Part shown: positions 5,461 through 5,988 of the stretch, one piece after another | Numbering within the stretch: the first letter of the stretch is position 1 | How the letters are laid out: each line of letters begins with the position of its first letter | Assembly: GCA_003133285.1 (NCBI GenBank) | Contig: PKWR01000078.1 | Location: 334 to 6,321 of the forward strand | From: Coriobacteriia bacterium | GTDB taxonomy: Bacteria; Actinomycetota; Coriobacteriia; Anaerosomatales; PALSA-660 | Direction: 5' to 3' | Length of the DNA: 5,988 nucleotides | The notes under the pieces: model-generated | Databases searched by the model: none | What the model was told of the DNA's origin: nothing | What the model saw: the letters and a program-made list of their open reading frames with translations, nothing else | Position numbers and translations under genes: made by a program

Positions 5461-5988
5461 CTACATCCCGGCGGGCTTGACGCCCAGGATCTCGCTGGTC
5501 TGTGCGTCGAGGCCGACGGAGCGCAGCCTCTCCCGGCTGCCGCGCAGCGACTCCACCGAGTTGACTCCCAGCGCGCCCAGGATCTCCTGCAGCTCGTGGC
5601 TCCAGGCGTGCACGAGGTTGGTGAGCCGCTCGGCGCCCCACTCGGGGTCGAGACGGCGCGTGAGCTCGGGCTTCTGGGTGGTGAGGCCCCACGAGCAGCA
5701 GCCCGTGTGGCACGACTGGCAGACGTGGCAGCCGAGCGCGATGAGCGCGGCGGAGCCGATCGCCACCGCGTCGGCCCCGAGCGCGATCGCCTTCGCCATG
5801 TCCGCGGAGGAGCGGATCGAGCCGGCCGCGATGATCGAGGCCTGGTTGCGGATGCCCTCCTCGCGGAGGCGCTGGTCGACGACCGCGATCGCGATCTCGA
5901 TCGGGATGCCGACGTGGTCGCGGATGATCTGCGGCGCTGCGCCCGTGCCGCCCCTGAACCCGTCGAGGTAGACGTAGTCGGCGCCGGC
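5461..5988 (-). CDS. Glutamate synthase FMN/Fe-S domain protein (domain 2, GltB2-like), C-terminal part
   Basis: This is the synthase domain that turns 2-oxoglutarate and channelled ammonia into glutamate, using FMN and a [3Fe-4S] cluster. The 175 visible C-terminal residues open inside the TIM barrel. The numbers below count from the window edge. DGFRGGTGAAP (9-19) is the flavin/substrate GGTGA motif. IIAAGSIRSSADMAKAIALGADAVAIGSAAL (52-82) is the phosphate-binding end of the barrel. GCHVCQSCHTGCCSWG (86-101) keeps the C-x5-C-x4-C cluster spacing (C87, C93, C98) and has additional C90 and C97. The protein ends about 75 residues later with no GXGXG domain; that domain is the next gene, 12 bp downstream. 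This is the split, archaeal-type arrangement seen in anaerobes. The start and any N-terminal ferredoxin-like domain lie beyond the right edge, so the electron donor cannot be judged. Confidence 0.93.
   Translation of the reverse strand, partial: AGADYVYLDGFRGGTGAAPQIIRDHVGIPIEIAIAVVDQRLREEGIRNQASIIAAGSIRSSADMAKAIALGADAVAIGSAALIALGCHVCQSCHTGCCSWGLTTQKPELTRRLDPEWGAERLTNLVHAWSHELQEILGALGVNSVESLRGSRERLRSVGLDAQTSEILGVKPAGM

Overview
The window is high-GC bacterial chromosome with tightly packed genes. Its content points to the Actinomycetota. It has a short feedback-regulated type I-alpha glutamine synthetase, a glutamate synthase split into separate domain genes as in many anaerobes and archaea, and an OmpR-type regulator whose DNA-binding domain resembles actinobacterial GlnR. 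From memory of related proteins, the PolA sequence and the split glutamate synthase fit a deep anaerobic branch such as Coriobacteriia. That placement is inference; no 16S or other decisive marker is present.

Layout, left to right. Bases 1-568 (-) hold the 5' end of polA, the 5'-nuclease domain of DNA polymerase I, running off the left edge. Bases 675-1631 (-) hold a membrane protein of the TRIC/UPF0126 (YicG-like) family with an unusual N-terminal extension. Bases 1739-2410 (-) hold a GlnR-like winged-helix response regulator with a partly degenerate receiver. A perfect 12-bp GC hairpin at 2453-2480 separates it from glnA (2513-3856, -). A 140-bp divergent intergenic region (3857-3996) lies between glnA and a GNAT N-acetyltransferase (3997-4539, +). 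The convergent junction after the GNAT gene has a strong hairpin (4566-4607). Then come two co-directional minus-strand genes 12 bp apart: the GXGXG domain protein of glutamate synthase (4630-5448) and the FMN/Fe-S synthase domain (5461-5988, cut at the right edge).

Functionally, 1739-5988 reads as a nitrogen-assimilation locus. Glutamine synthetase fixes ammonium into glutamine, and the split glutamate synthase transfers the amide nitrogen to 2-oxoglutarate. The GlnR-like protein is a candidate regulator of both. The strongest lead is in the glnA upstream region: on the minus strand it reads GTAAC-n6-GAAAC (3968 to 3953), which matches the known actinobacterial GlnR half-box. A second GTAAC lies further downstream at irregular spacing. 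This suggests a GlnR-type circuit acting on a GSI-alpha enzyme, possibly also on the divergent acetyltransferase. I saw no mobile element, CRISPR array, tRNA or rRNA, and no gene-free stretch longer than about 140 bases.
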